Assembly (NCBI RefSeq): GCF_033100115.1 | Contig: NZ_CP136910.1 | Location: 3,847,001 to 3,911,000, forward strand | DNA from: Anaerocolumna sp. AGMB13020 | Lineage (GTDB): Bacteria; Bacillota; Clostridia; Lachnospirales; Lachnospiraceae | Direction of reading: 5' to 3' | DNA length: 64,000 nt | Part shown: in pieces, positions 35,407 through 45,600 of the stretch | How positions within the stretch are numbered: the first letter of the stretch is position 1 | Layout of the letters: each line of letters starts with the position of its first letter | Position numbers and translations under genes: made by a program | The notes under the pieces: generated by a model | What the model saw: only the letters and a program-made list of their open reading frames with translations | What the model was told of the DNA's origin: nothing | Database searches by the model: none

Positions 35407-36273
35407 GTGGAGAATACACAGGGCAACAGGAATTATTTTAGTTATAAGAAAAGGAAAGAGCGTAGTATTGTCAATAATCTCAAAAAAGATCTGATTTTGT
35501 ATTTTCATTTAATACATATGAATTTCCTGACGGGTTTGCAGTATAAGGGGTGGCCGCTAATGATTTTCCAAACCTTGCTGGTAGTTATTACAGACCCAAT
35601 TGGTCTTATCTTTATGTTCGCAAGATTTGGAAGTATCGGTGAATGGTCGGTGTACAGGATACTGCTTATCTATGCCATTGCCGTCACAAGTTATGGACTT
35701 GCCGAGAGTTTCTGCCGGGGGTTTGATTATTTTCCCTGGAAGATGATAAGAAGTGGTGATTTTGACCGGTTGCTGCTAAGACCCAGATCCTTAATGGCTC
35801 AGGTGGCAGGAAGTTACTTTCATTTGCACCGTTTGGCCAGGGTTGCAAGCGGGCTGGTAACAACTATTTACTGTTTACAGGCCTTAAAGGTAAGCTTAAG
35901 ATGGCTGGATATCTGTATGCTCATTATGGCATTTATGGGAGGTTTCTTTACCTATACGGGAGTTTTTGTAATAACCTCCGGGATAGCTTTCTTTTCTATC
36001 AAAGGGCTTGATTGGATTTATATCTTCACCAATGTAAGCTATCAGGTTACCCGATGCCCGATGGATTATATGCCTGCAGCCTTAAAATATCTGTTTACTT
36101 TCTTTATGCCAATGCTTCTAATAAGCTATTATCCGGCAGCTTCCATCTGTGGGTGGACAGAAGACAGTTATTTCAAAGGGTTCCTGGCTTTGCCTGGGGG
36201 AACTTTCTTCTTCTTGTTGGCTTCTTTCGTATGGAGGTTTGGAGTAAGGCATTATAAGAGTACCGGCAGTTGA
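35407..36273 (+). CDS. ABC-2-type permease, second subunit (DUF990-like)
   Basis: 288 residues, about six membrane segments. MIRSGDFDRLLLRPRSLMAQV is the family hallmark and the counterpart of GDVGIELCRPLD in the first subunit. Start GTG 35407 follows GAAAGGAG by 9 bases. The two permeases and the ATPase form one exporter; natural substrates of this subgroup are mostly unknown. Confidence 0.87.
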   Translation: MENTQGNRNYFSYKKRKERSIVNNLKKDLILYFHLIHMNFLTGLQYKGWPLMIFQTLLVVITDPIGLIFMFARFGSIGEWSVYRILLIYAIAVTSYGLAESFCRGFDYFPWKMIRSGDFDRLLLRPRSLMAQVAGSYFHLHRLARVASGLVTTIYCLQALKVSLRWLDICMLIMAFMGGFFTYTGVFVITSGIAFFSIKGLDWIYIFTNVSYQVTRCPMDYMPAALKYLFTFFMPMLLISYYPAASICGWTEDSYFKGFLALPGGTFFFLLASFVWRFGVRHYKSTGS

Positions 36274-36475
36274 TTTATATTATGGAGATATGAATTCTAA
36301 AGCGATGGAAATGGTCGAAATAATCTACTAAAATGATGAAATAATGCTGGACAAATTACCTTTCTTTTCAGACAGCACCGCAGGCGGGCTTTCTATATCC
36401 ATGGAAAATAGAGTGATAATAAAAGGTAGTTTCTCATATAGACTGAAGCGATTATAAAGCGAATGGAGGGATGGT

Positions 36476-37462
36476 ATGTATATTAAAAAAATTGATACGT
36501 TTCGTGAAATCGATGAAATCAAAAATATGCTTGTTAAGGATTTATCCTTAGGAAAGACCTTTGAAAAAGTAATTGAGTCCGGCAGTGGTGAAATATACCT
36601 AAGCTATGAGGAAAATGAGATTGCAGGCTTTCTTATGTTAAAAAGGGTTACTGCATTACAGGCAGCGATATCTGTGTTTATCAATGAAAAACACAGATAT
36701 AAAGGAATAGGAACAGAACTGCTTCGTTTCTCAGATAAGCTTATTGCTAAAAGCTCATATGAAAGTGTGACCTGTGAATTTACAAAGGATACGGGAGTGG
36801 CACATTTCTTTGAGAAGAACGGCTATGACCTCTATTGTCATATCATTGAGATGGAAAGAAGTAATACCTTGGTTGCCCTAGAGGAAGGAAGCAAGGAACT
36901 GCTGAAGGATACAGGTATTGTTATAAGAAATTACAGAGATTCTGATTATTTTGGCTGGCATACAGTAAGTGATATTGGTTTTTATCTGCTAAGAGAGAGC
37001 TTAGGTATGAAACCTTCCTATTACAATCAGCTTTCCAAATCAGAGAGGGAAAGACTGGCGTGTGATTCGTCCAACCGATATGTAATGGAAGTGAAGGGTG
37101 TAATTGCTGCTGTTGGGGTTATCTATGCCAATAAGATTCACCTGCTTGCAGTACGACCTGATTTGCACCGACAAGGGTATGGAAGGCTTATGGTTTCTTT
37201 TCTGATCAATAAAATCATAAAAGTAAACAGCCCGGAAAAAGTAACCATAGATGTTCTTTTTGGAAACCCTGCAAAATACCTTTATGAGCAGCTTGGTTTC
37301 CAGGAGGTTAGTTGCCATAGTACCTATATCAAGTGTTATAAACCGGACAGCAGAAGCAAAGCGCCGGAGGGCTGTCATACAGAGAATGAAATACTGGAGG
37401 AACTAAGAAAATATGGTATGCTCCGAAAAGAAAAAGCTGCGTACATAAATACCTTTATATAA
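36476..37462 (+). CDS. Protein with two tandem GNAT domains
   Basis: 328 residues. The first GNAT domain (about 1-130) has the acetyl-CoA loop NEKHRYKGIGTELLRFSD; the second (about 145-285) has VRPDLHRQGYGRLMVSFL. Both keep the Q/R-x-x-G-x-G/A pattern (RYKGIG and RQGYGR), so both could bind acetyl-CoA. The C-terminal tail is charged. GGAGGGATGG precedes ATG 36476. Substrate unknown. Confidence 0.85.
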   Translation: MYIKKIDTFREIDEIKNMLVKDLSLGKTFEKVIESGSGEIYLSYEENEIAGFLMLKRVTALQAAISVFINEKHRYKGIGTELLRFSDKLIAKSSYESVTCEFTKDTGVAHFFEKNGYDLYCHIIEMERSNTLVALEEGSKELLKDTGIVIRNYRDSDYFGWHTVSDIGFYLLRESLGMKPSYYNQLSKSERERLACDSSNRYVMEVKGVIAAVGVIYANKIHLLAVRPDLHRQGYGRLMVSFLINKIIKVNSPEKVTIDVLFGNPAKYLYEQLGFQEVSCHSTYIKCYKPDSRSKAPEGCHTENEILEELRKYGMLRKEKAAYINTFI

Positions 37463-37638
37463 CAGTCATAGGCAATTGTTGATACAATCATGTCATAGTA
37501 AACAAAAGGTGGATAAGTTAAGCGCATTAAATATCGCAAGCCTGTTGAATTCAATTTGGCTATGCTGAAATAACTGTACCTTGCTGAAGGTTTTATATTG
37601 AAAGAGGTTTTATATTGAAAGAGCTTTAATAACAGAAA

Positions 37639-37705
37639 GGCTCTATAAAAAGCAGGATAACGAAACCGTTAAGACGCGGTGTATCTTTCACTTTGCTATA
37701 GAGCC
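37639..37705. terminator. Convergent long-range hairpin
   Basis: GGCTCTATA (37639-37647) and TATAGAGCC (37697-37705) form a perfect 9-bp stem around a 49-base loop with a small inner AACG/CGTT hairpin. It lies between the GNAT gene and the convergent amidohydrolase gene. The large loop is unusual for a simple terminator. Confidence 0.45.
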
Positions 37706-37724
37706 AAATCATATTTATTATCTG

Positions 37725-38894
37725 TTAATGGGTAGTAAGGCTGGGTTCTACAGGATTTCCGTCTATAAATGTCTTTACAACGTTGGTAAGGGATTCAAAA
37801 ATTTCACCATCTGCCAATACGATATCAGCATCTTTTCCAACTTCCAGAGTACCGACTCTTTCTTCAATACCAATGTGTTTTGCTGGATTTATGGTAATTG
37901 CTTTTAAGGCTTCAAAAGGTTCCATTCCGGATTTTACAGCCAGGCCTGCACACATGGCAAGGTACTGCTGGGGAATTACCGGGCTGTCAGTGATAATGGA
38001 GACAGAGAGGCCTGCTTTCGCTAAAATTCCGGGAGTTGTAAAGGATTTATTTCTCAGCTCATATTTTGTTGCATGACCCAGGGAAGGACCAACTGCAACA
38101 GGGATGTTTTCTTTCGCTAACTCATCAACAATAAGGTGCCCTTCCGTACAATGCTCAATCGTAAGCTTTACCTTGAACTCCTTTGCAATACGGATTGCAG
38201 TAAAGATGTCATCCGCTCTGTGAGCATGAGCTTTTAGAGGAATTTCACGATTTAAGACCGGCAGCAGTGCTTCTAATTTCATATTAAATGCTGGTTTTTT
38301 AGAAAGGTCGTCACCGGCACTTATAAGCTTGTCGCGATACTCCATTGCCTGGAATAACATCTCGCGGAGCTTCGCAGCAGTTGACATACGGGAAAAGTTG
38401 TTCTTATCTTTATAACAGCGTTTGGGATTCTCGCCAAAAGCACATTTCATAGCAACCTTTTCTTTCAGTATCATATTATCAATGCGTAATCCGCTTAATT
38501 TGATTGCAGTGAAGGTGCCTCCCAGCACATTAGAGCTTCCAGGCCCGGTTGCTACAGTGGTTACGCCGCCTAAAGCAGCCTGGTTCAAAGTAACATCCAT
38601 GGGATTAATTGCGTCAATGGCACGCAGATGAGGTGTCAGGATATCGTTCATTTCGTTGAAATCACTGCCTTCAAAGCCAATACCGTATCCATCAAGGCCA
38701 ATATGAGAATGGGCATCAACAAGACCGGGATATATGTACAGACCTTTTGCATCTACAACGCTGGTACCTTCTTCCGGATTGATATCTGGCTGTATCTTTG
38801 TAATCTTACCTCCTACTGCTAATATGTCTGCTATGTAAGGCGTTTCGTTTACGGCATCATGAATGAGACCGCCTTTAATCAGTAGAGTATCCAT
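37725..38894 (-). CDS. Amidohydrolase (imidazolonepropionase-like)
   Basis: 389-residue metal-dependent hydrolase of the amidohydrolase superfamily. Metal ligands are visible as DAHSH near the N terminus, KAHAHR, IEHCTEGH and the Asp in ITDSP. The N- and C-terminal strands form the small composite beta-domain (IKGGLIHDA..., VGTLEVGKDADIVLADG). The subgroup is annotated as imidazolonepropionase-like or isoaspartyl/prolidase-like; no histidine-degradation genes lie nearby, so the substrate is open. ATG 38894 is chosen since GAAGGAG is just upstream; the frame extends to 38918. Confidence 0.88.
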   Translation of the reverse strand: MDTLLIKGGLIHDAVNETPYIADILAVGGKITKIQPDINPEEGTSVVDAKGLYIYPGLVDAHSHIGLDGYGIGFEGSDFNEMNDILTPHLRAIDAINPMDVTLNQAALGGVTTVATGPGSSNVLGGTFTAIKLSGLRIDNMILKEKVAMKCAFGENPKRCYKDKNNFSRMSTAAKLREMLFQAMEYRDKLISAGDDLSKKPAFNMKLEALLPVLNREIPLKAHAHRADDIFTAIRIAKEFKVKLTIEHCTEGHLIVDELAKENIPVAVGPSLGHATKYELRNKSFTTPGILAKAGLSVSIITDSPVIPQQYLAMCAGLAVKSGMEPFEALKAITINPAKHIGIEERVGTLEVGKDADIVLADGEIFESLTNVVKTFIDGNPVEPSLTTH

Positions 38895-39173
38895 AATAAT
38901 TATTTCTCCTTCTTTCATCGATATAAGCTGAGGCTTATAATGATTGCTTTAAAAATAATATCACACTTTATTATAGTAATACTTTCTATAAATGAAGTCA
39001 AATGATAGGAGAAATTAGAAATTATTAAATTGCCACACTTACTCCAATGGATTTTATATTGGACAGGTTCTGCATAGTTTCTGAAAGGAATTGCATAGAT
39101 TCGGTTAGGGTGTTTCGGTACAATAAGGTCAATACATATGAGGTGGAAAAGATATTCCAGAAAGGAAATTGCA

Positions 39174-39836
39174 ATGAAAAGAATGATTTACAGAGCACAG
39201 ATCAAAGAAGAGTGTCTTGCGAAGGCTAAGGAAGCTTTAAAGGCTGCCAGTACACCAAAGAGGCTCGTAAAGGAAGGTCTGTTGATGACCATAGGTGCTT
39301 TCTGCTGGGAGCAGCAGCTGTTTCTTTATTATGAGTGCAAAAAAGAAATTATTCAACCGGACACATTTTTACAGGTTGTTGAGCAATACCTTGTTGACTG
39401 GCCGGGAGAAAATCAAATGAGAAAATGGATTCCCATGATAGAGGTATTTCATTTCAATGAACCGGACAGTGAAGAGCACTGGCGGAGAAAGGCTCCCGTT
39501 GAAAGCAGAAAGGGAAGGGTGGCACATCTTAAACCTGAGATGATGAGCAGCTATATCTATTACCACTACCAACTGCAGGAGGAGAGAGCTTTTTACGGGC
39601 CGAAATACGAAATTATAGCCATGCATGAGAATCTTCTCTTTGGCTATCAAGAGTTCCCGGCAGTTGTAGAAGAACCGGTAACAGCCGGGAAATTAAGGAC
39701 AAAGGGAACGCCTGAAAATTGGAGTGATTCCAGAATGGATCTGCATTTTGATCCCTGGGAGGATGGTCACCTATATTTCAAACACATAGAACAGGTATTT
39801 TCCTATTATGAGGATGAACTGTCTGAAAATACCTAA
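39174..39836 (+). CDS. Unknown protein, 220 residues
   Basis: I do not recognise the family. The reading begins at ATG 39174 behind GAAAGGAA, contains no signal peptide or membrane helix, and is rich in aromatic residues (IPMIEVFHFNEP, SSYIYYHYQLQEERAFYG, LHFDPWEDGHLYFKHIEQVFSYYEDEL). The even domain-like composition and conserved-looking Trp/His/Asp residues suggest a folded cytoplasmic enzyme or binding protein. It ends 7 bases before the convergent nitroreductase gene. Confidence 0.75.
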   Translation: MKRMIYRAQIKEECLAKAKEALKAASTPKRLVKEGLLMTIGAFCWEQQLFLYYECKKEIIQPDTFLQVVEQYLVDWPGENQMRKWIPMIEVFHFNEPDSEEHWRRKAPVESRKGRVAHLKPEMMSSYIYYHYQLQEERAFYGPKYEIIAMHENLLFGYQEFPAVVEEPVTAGKLRTKGTPENWSDSRMDLHFDPWEDGHLYFKHIEQVFSYYEDELSENT

Positions 39837-39843
39837 AGTTTTA

Positions 39844-40464
39844 TTATTTATACATAACGTATTCACTGGCGGGTTTACGGTAACCTCTGATACGAAAACT
39901 GGATTTATCCATTTTACCCATCGTTATCATAAGTACAGGAATTTCATTTTCGGGTATATTAAATATTTCTTTTACCTTATCCTGATCAAAATAAATCATA
40001 GGGCAGGTATCCCAATCAAGGTCTTTTGCCAACAGCATGAAAAGCATGGCAGAAAGAGAGGCATTGCGAATAGCTTCCTCTTTCTGAAAGGGTCCACCGC
40101 CGTTCTCATACAGGGAGTAAATAGAAGCCAGCATGCTGTCATACTCTTCCTGGTCGATGATATTAAGCAGTCTGGAGCTTTCATAGATCTCCGCTGCTTT
40201 TTTATATGCATCCAGATCACCGGTTACTATGATAACCGCAGAAGCGGTTGAGACTTTGTATTGCCGGTAAGCTGCCTGAAATAATTCTTCAATTACCTGG
40301 TCACTTTCACCTATGTAATAATGAGCATGCTGCAGGTTAAAGCAGGAGGGTGCCTGAGAAAGATTTTCAAAGATTGCTTCAAAATCCTGTCTTGGTATTT
40401 TTTCACCTTTTATAAATTTATTGGCAGATCTGCGTTGGGTAACTATTTTCAAAAATTCATTCAT
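39844..40464 (-). CDS. Nitroreductase-family protein
   Basis: 206-residue FMN-dependent oxidoreductase. The N-terminal VTQRRSANKFIKGEKIPRQDFEAIFE is the FMN-phosphate binding region, followed by LSQAPSCFNLQHAHYYI. The central helices and the DWDTCPMIYFDQDKVKEIFNIPENEIPVLMITMGK segment match the family. AAAGGAAC precedes ATG 40464. Substrate (nitro compound, quinone or flavin) unknown. Confidence 0.9.
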   Translation of the reverse strand: MNEFLKIVTQRRSANKFIKGEKIPRQDFEAIFENLSQAPSCFNLQHAHYYIGESDQVIEELFQAAYRQYKVSTASAVIIVTGDLDAYKKAAEIYESSRLLNIIDQEEYDSMLASIYSLYENGGGPFQKEEAIRNASLSAMLFMLLAKDLDWDTCPMIYFDQDKVKEIFNIPENEIPVLMITMGKMDKSSFRIRGYRKPASEYVMYK

Positions 40465-40506
40465 CTTTTGTTCCTTTCTAGGGTCTTAGAATTAATACCG
40501 TAATGG

Positions 40507-42306
40507 TTATTTGTTTACTTTAAAAATACCTATCATGCTATTTAGATTCTCAGTCATATCATGAAGCAAAGTAACACTGTCAGCTACATTTTTCATTACA
40601 AGATTGTGCTGTTCGGAAGAAGAAGTAATTTCTTCAATAGAACTTGATACCTCCTCTGTCTGTTTTGAAAGCTCCTGTAGGAGCAGGGAAAGGGTCTCCT
40701 TCTTCTGATCAATCGCACTATTGTATTCTGCGATGCTGTTGATATCGCATACCAGATTTTTAAGTTCTTCCGCAATACTGTAGAAGGCGGTTTCCGTTTG
40801 TTCAACGTTATCACTAATCTTAGCTGCGCTTATAGCGCTTATTTTTACAAAACTTTCTGCGTTCTCTGATTGCTCTTGTACCTCTGTTACCATTTTACTG
40901 ATATTTTCTACAGCCGAGGCAGTTTCATTCGCCAGCTTTCTAATTTCACTGGCTACAACGGCAAACCCTTTTCCTTCTTCCCCTACCCTGGCAGCTTCAA
41001 TGCTTGCATTCAAAGCCAGCAGGTTTGTCTGTCCAGCTATCTGGGCGATTACAGTTACGATGGTACCGATATCCTGAGCCTGCTTGTTCATGGCAGCGAT
41101 GGCAGCCTCTAGCTGCAGGGAAGTTTGCTGGTTTTCAAGGCTTACTTCCTTTAAAGCACCAACGGAGGCTATACCTGATTCCTTTAAGGAAAGAGTCTTC
41201 TCGGCGCTGCTTCTGGCAGTTTTGCTTTCATTAGCAGTTTCCCTGATATGCTCTCCCAGTACATTCATTTCCATTACACCTTCATAGATATCTTTTACCT
41301 GTTCATCGCTGGAGGAAGCAATCTGTACGATGGAAGCCGCTATTGCGGAGCTTGCTTCTGTTGCAGCATCATAGGAAGCTTTTAATTCAGCAGAGAAGTT
41401 GCTTAAGCTGTTGCTGGACTGATTCAGAGAGGTTGCAATTCCATGGAATTTATCGATAAGCAGATTCACACTGTCTCCCAAAAGCTTGGTTTCATCATTG
41501 GATTTTACATGGATTTTGCTTACGGTAAGATCGCCTTCCGATACCAGGTGCAGTGATTTTGCAATGGATTTAATGGGAGCGGTAATTCTTCTTGCAATTA
41601 ATACAATAATAGATATGGATACAAGCAGAATTACAGCTAAAGCAACCAGATTGCTCTGAAATATCCTGTCCGGTCCCCTGAGCAGATCCGAATCATAAAT
41701 TACAGCGGTAACAACCCAGTCCCATTGGGGAAAATATTTGGCATAGACAGTTCTGCTCTCTGATACGCTGCTGCTCTCACTGTCAAGAGAGTATTTCAGT
41801 TCACCACCACCATTCTTGGCAAGGGTTATAAGCTCTTGTATAATCAGACGGCCGTCCTGGGATTTCAGGTTATATTGATTATCTTTCAGGAAAGGATGGA
41901 ATACCACGTCTCCCTTGGAATTGGTGATAAAGAAATAACCATTTTTACCAAGGCTTAATATTGGTTCCATAGATTCTGTATCAACGGTAGCGCTTGAGGT
42001 TCCGTCGGTATCAGAGGTATTTGCTGTTGCAACACCTGTCATAAATTCGTTGATGGTCAGCAAAGCCGCTTTTTTTGCCTCTTCTTCGGTCATCCAGGCA
42101 TCATCACTGGTGGCATAAGTATAATCCTTCTTAATCTCATACAGGGAGGTTTCGATTGCATTCTTTAGCAGAATATGATTCGAACGATTGATTTCATAGC
42201 TTGCTATTGCATAATCGATAAGTGAGATAATTAACAGAGAGGCTATAAGGGTAAGAGATACACCTAGAATTAATTTCTTTGTAATACTCGTCTTCTGTGC
42301 TTTCAT
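40507..42306 (-). CDS. Methyl-accepting chemotaxis protein with extracellular cache domain
   Basis: 599 residues. TM helix 1 at about 11-33, an extracellular single-cache domain (about 40-210; [25 protein letters not shown] and [18 protein letters not shown]), TM helix 2 at about 216-238, a HAMP linker (about 240-292) and a cytoplasmic signalling domain whose hairpin tip is [39 protein letters not shown]. It senses a small molecule outside the cell and signals to CheA/CheW. No CheR-tethering pentapeptide is visible. Motility genes are not in the window, so they must be elsewhere if it is functional. Confidence 0.94.
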   Translation of the reverse strand: MKAQKTSITKKLILGVSLTLIASLLIISLIDYAIASYEINRSNHILLKNAIETSLYEIKKDYTYATSDDAWMTEEEAKKAALLTINEFMTGVATANTSDTDGTSSATVDTESMEPILSLGKNGYFFITNSKGDVVFHPFLKDNQYNLKSQDGRLIIQELITLAKNGGGELKYSLDSESSSVSESRTVYAKYFPQWDWVVTAVIYDSDLLRGPDRIFQSNLVALAVILLVSISIIVLIARRITAPIKSIAKSLHLVSEGDLTVSKIHVKSNDETKLLGDSVNLLIDKFHGIATSLNQSSNSLSNFSAELKASYDAATEASSAIAASIVQIASSSDEQVKDIYEGVMEMNVLGEHIRETANESKTARSSAEKTLSLKESGIASVGALKEVSLENQQTSLQLEAAIAAMNKQAQDIGTIVTVIAQIAGQTNLLALNASIEAARVGEEGKGFAVVASEIRKLANETASAVENISKMVTEVQEQSENAESFVKISAISAAKISDNVEQTETAFYSIAEELKNLVCDINSIAEYNSAIDQKKETLSLLLQELSKQTEEVSSSIEEITSSSEQHNLVMKNVADSVTLLHDMTENLNSMIGIFKVNK

Positions 42307-42484
42307 ATGTACTTCCTTTGCTTGCTCGTGGCAATTGATTTTAGGGTCGTTATAATTTATTACTACTTAGTATTATATAATTACAATTGGTTTTTGTCAG
42401 CCAATTTTCTTTAATTGATTCAATTTTATCATATTAAATCGTATAATCAACTACTTTTTTCGAGGCGCCTGCATTTTTGGAGAT

Positions 42485-42517
42485 ACGTTATAAAAATTCC
42501 GTGGATTTTTATAACGT
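42485..42517. repeat. Perfect inverted repeat in the MCP-helicase divergent gap
   Basis: ACGTTATAAAAAT (42485-42497) and ATTTTTATAACGT (42505-42517) form a perfect 13-bp stem with a 7-base loop (TCCGTGG). It lies between the divergent chemoreceptor and helicase genes, where no terminator is expected, so it may be a protein-binding site. A TATAAT at 42575-42580 is a candidate -10 box for the helicase gene. No gene is seen in 42307-42691. Confidence 0.7.
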
Positions 42518-42691
42518 TTACCTATAAAATTGAAACCAGGAGTTAATTCAGTATCTTCTGTGATTTAGATTTGTTATAATAGAAATAATTAGTAATAGTC
42601 TCAAACCCTTGTTGAAACCTACTTTGGGGGTATTCATATATAAACTTAAGCTTCGAATCAGGCAGATTAAATAAGAAGGAGGTACAGAGTA

Positions 42692-45600
42692 ATGTCAAAG
42701 GAAGCCTTATCTGTCTTTCACCCTATAACGGAAGAATGGTTCACACAGAAAATAGGTGTTCCCACGAAGGTACAGGAGGGGGCCTGGCCTGCCATAGCAG
42801 CAGGCGAGAATACATTGGTTTCAGCACCTACCGGTACTGGTAAGACTCTGTCAGCTTTTCTGGTATTTATCGACCGGTTAAAGCAAAAGGCAAGAGAGGG
42901 TACCTTAAAACAGGAGCTTCATGTTATCTATATTTCTCCGCTTAAGTCTCTGGCGGGAGATATCAGAGAAAACTTAAATAGACCTTTAAATGGTATCTCA
43001 GAGGTGGAGAGAAAGTCAGGATACAAAGAGAGTGTCCCTTTTGACATTAAGGTAGCCATACGCACGGGAGATACTACTTCCGCTGAGCGAAAATCTATGA
43101 TTAAGACACCGCCCCATATTCTAATTACTACCCCGGAATCACTGTATCTGCTGCTTACCAGCAAATCCGGTCAAAATCTTTTAAAGACAGCCAAAGCCAT
43201 TATAATTGATGAACTCCATGCGATGATTGATTCGAAAAGAGGAGCACATCTTATGCTTTCCCTTGCAAGGCTTGACAAGTTATGTACAGAACCGCTGCAG
43301 CGCATCGGATTGTCGGCGACCATAGAACCTCTTAATCTGGCAGCAGAGTATCTCTCTCCCGATGCGGTTACCATAGTAGCCCCCAAAATGGAGAAAAAGG
43401 TTGAAATAGTCGTAACGAGTCCGTTACCTTACGGAAAGAAAAGCTCCAAGGACCCGATCTGGGAGGAAATAGCCTTAACCATATTTGATTATTGCAGAGG
43501 TACCAAAAGTGTGATTGCCTTTGTAGAAGGCAGACGGTATGCAGAGAAATTAGCCTATTATATCAATCAGCTGGGCGGTGACGGGTTTGCTAGAACCCAT
43601 CATGGCAGTCTGTCGAAGGAACAGCGTCTTGCAGTAGAGCAGTCCTTAAGAGAGGGTTCATTACGGCTCCTTTGCGCAACCTCCTCTATGGAACTTGGAA
43701 TCGATGTTGGTGAAATAGATGAAGTCTTTCAGATAGGCTGTCCCAGTTCCATCTCCGGAACGCTTCAAAGGCTTGGAAGAGCTGGCCATAATCCTGGACG
43801 GGTAAGTGTAATGCATATCTTTCCAAGAGCTTCTGCCGAAGGCGTGTATTGCGGACTTACAGCTGAGGTGGCAAGACATGGCATGGTGGAATACGCTAAA
43901 CCTCCGAGACTTTGCCTGGATATACTGGCACAGCATCTGGTTTCCATGGCTTCGGGAGAAGGTTATGCAGTGGATGAGGTACTTGAAATAACGAGCAGGG
44001 CTTATCCTTTTCGGGAAGTGGGTAAAGAAGAGGTGCAGGCAGTTCTTGCCATGCTGGCAGGAGACTATGAACATGAGAGAGACCTGCCTGTCAGGCCAAG
44101 AATCCTGTATGACCGAATCCATGAAAGGGTGGAAGGAGATGCCTACAGCAGAATGCTTGCCATATCTGCCGGAGGAACCATTCCGGATAAAGGCTTATAT
44201 ACCGTAAAGTCGGAAAGCGGAGTAAAGCTGGGGGAATTGGATGAGGAGTTTATCTTTGAATCTCGTGTAGGGGACAGGTTCCTTCTTGGTACCTTTACCT
44301 GGCAGATTACCGGTATTCAAAAGGATACAGTTGTAGTAACACAGGTAAATGCTCCTGGTGGAAGACTTCCCTTCTGGAAGGGAGAAATCAAAGGCAGGGG
44401 GTTAAGGACAGGCCTGGCCTTTGGTAAAATATTAAGACAGCTTATGGAGAGTTACGAAGCAGGTAAGTTACTGGAGAAACTCTTAAGTCTTGGCCTTAAC
44501 CAACCGGCCGCCAAAGGAGCGGAGGAATTCTTAAAACGACAGATTGATGCCACCGGAACACTTCCGGATGATAATACTATTATTGTAGAACATTTTAAGG
44601 ATATAAATGGAGGCAGCCAGATCACCGTACATTCCGTATTTGGACGGAAAGTAAATGGGCCTCTCGCGATTCTTGCCCAGGAAACGGCAGCAAGAATAAC
44701 GGGTATGACAATTAGCTATTGCGATGACGATGACGGCTTTATCCTCTTTCCCTACGGTGAGGAGGAGCTGCCGGAGGGCATCCTCCAGAATATTAACGTT
44801 GAGACGGCAAAAGAGGTGCTGGAAGCAATACTGCTTGCGACTCCCCTCTTTCAAATGAACTTTCGATACAACTCAGCCAGAGCCATGATGATGGGAGTTA
44901 AGAAGAGCGGACGTACTCCTTTATGGGTCCAGCGGATGAGAAGTGCCGATATGCTCAATAGTCTGGTAACACGAATGGATCACCCTCTTATCCGGGAGAC
45001 GAAGCGGGAATGTCTGGAGGATTACTGGGATTTGGATGGTACGCAGTTTCTTCTTGAAGGTATACGTTCAGGTCAGATCAAGGTCATAGAACTCCATATG
45101 GAACTACCCTCCCCTATGTCTCTTCCCTTTCGGCAGCAGACAGAGGCAGCCATGATGTATGATTATTCTCCAACTACAAAGGGAATCTACGCTGCTGCAG
45201 AAGGTGCGCTGAAACAAGCCCAGATGATAGAACCTGCCAAGGAAGACCTGGATATGATCTCAGTCAGGGAGAAATTGCCGGAGGATGAGAAACAGCTTCA
45301 TTCATTGCTTATGATAGAAGGAGATTTGATAGCCGGTGAATTAGAGGTTCCCATAGAATGGCTGTTAAAGCTTTCAGAAAGCGGTCTGGTGCTATATATT
45401 GAACCGGGTTTATGGATTGCCGCAGAACAGGCGGAGGACTATGAACAGGCTTTAGAGCACAAGGTTATGGATAAGCTGCTGCCGATTGTAAGGAGGCTTC
45501 TCCGTTACCGTGGTGCTCACTCAAGTGAAGAGGTGGCAGAAAGATATTTTCTCTCTCCCCGGGAAGGAGAGGAAATCCTGACTGCGTTGTGTGAAAAGGA

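Noticed and set aside
43661-44122. 153-codon minus-strand open frame inside the helicase gene
   Set aside because: Shadow of the Lhr coding frame; composition is not protein-like.
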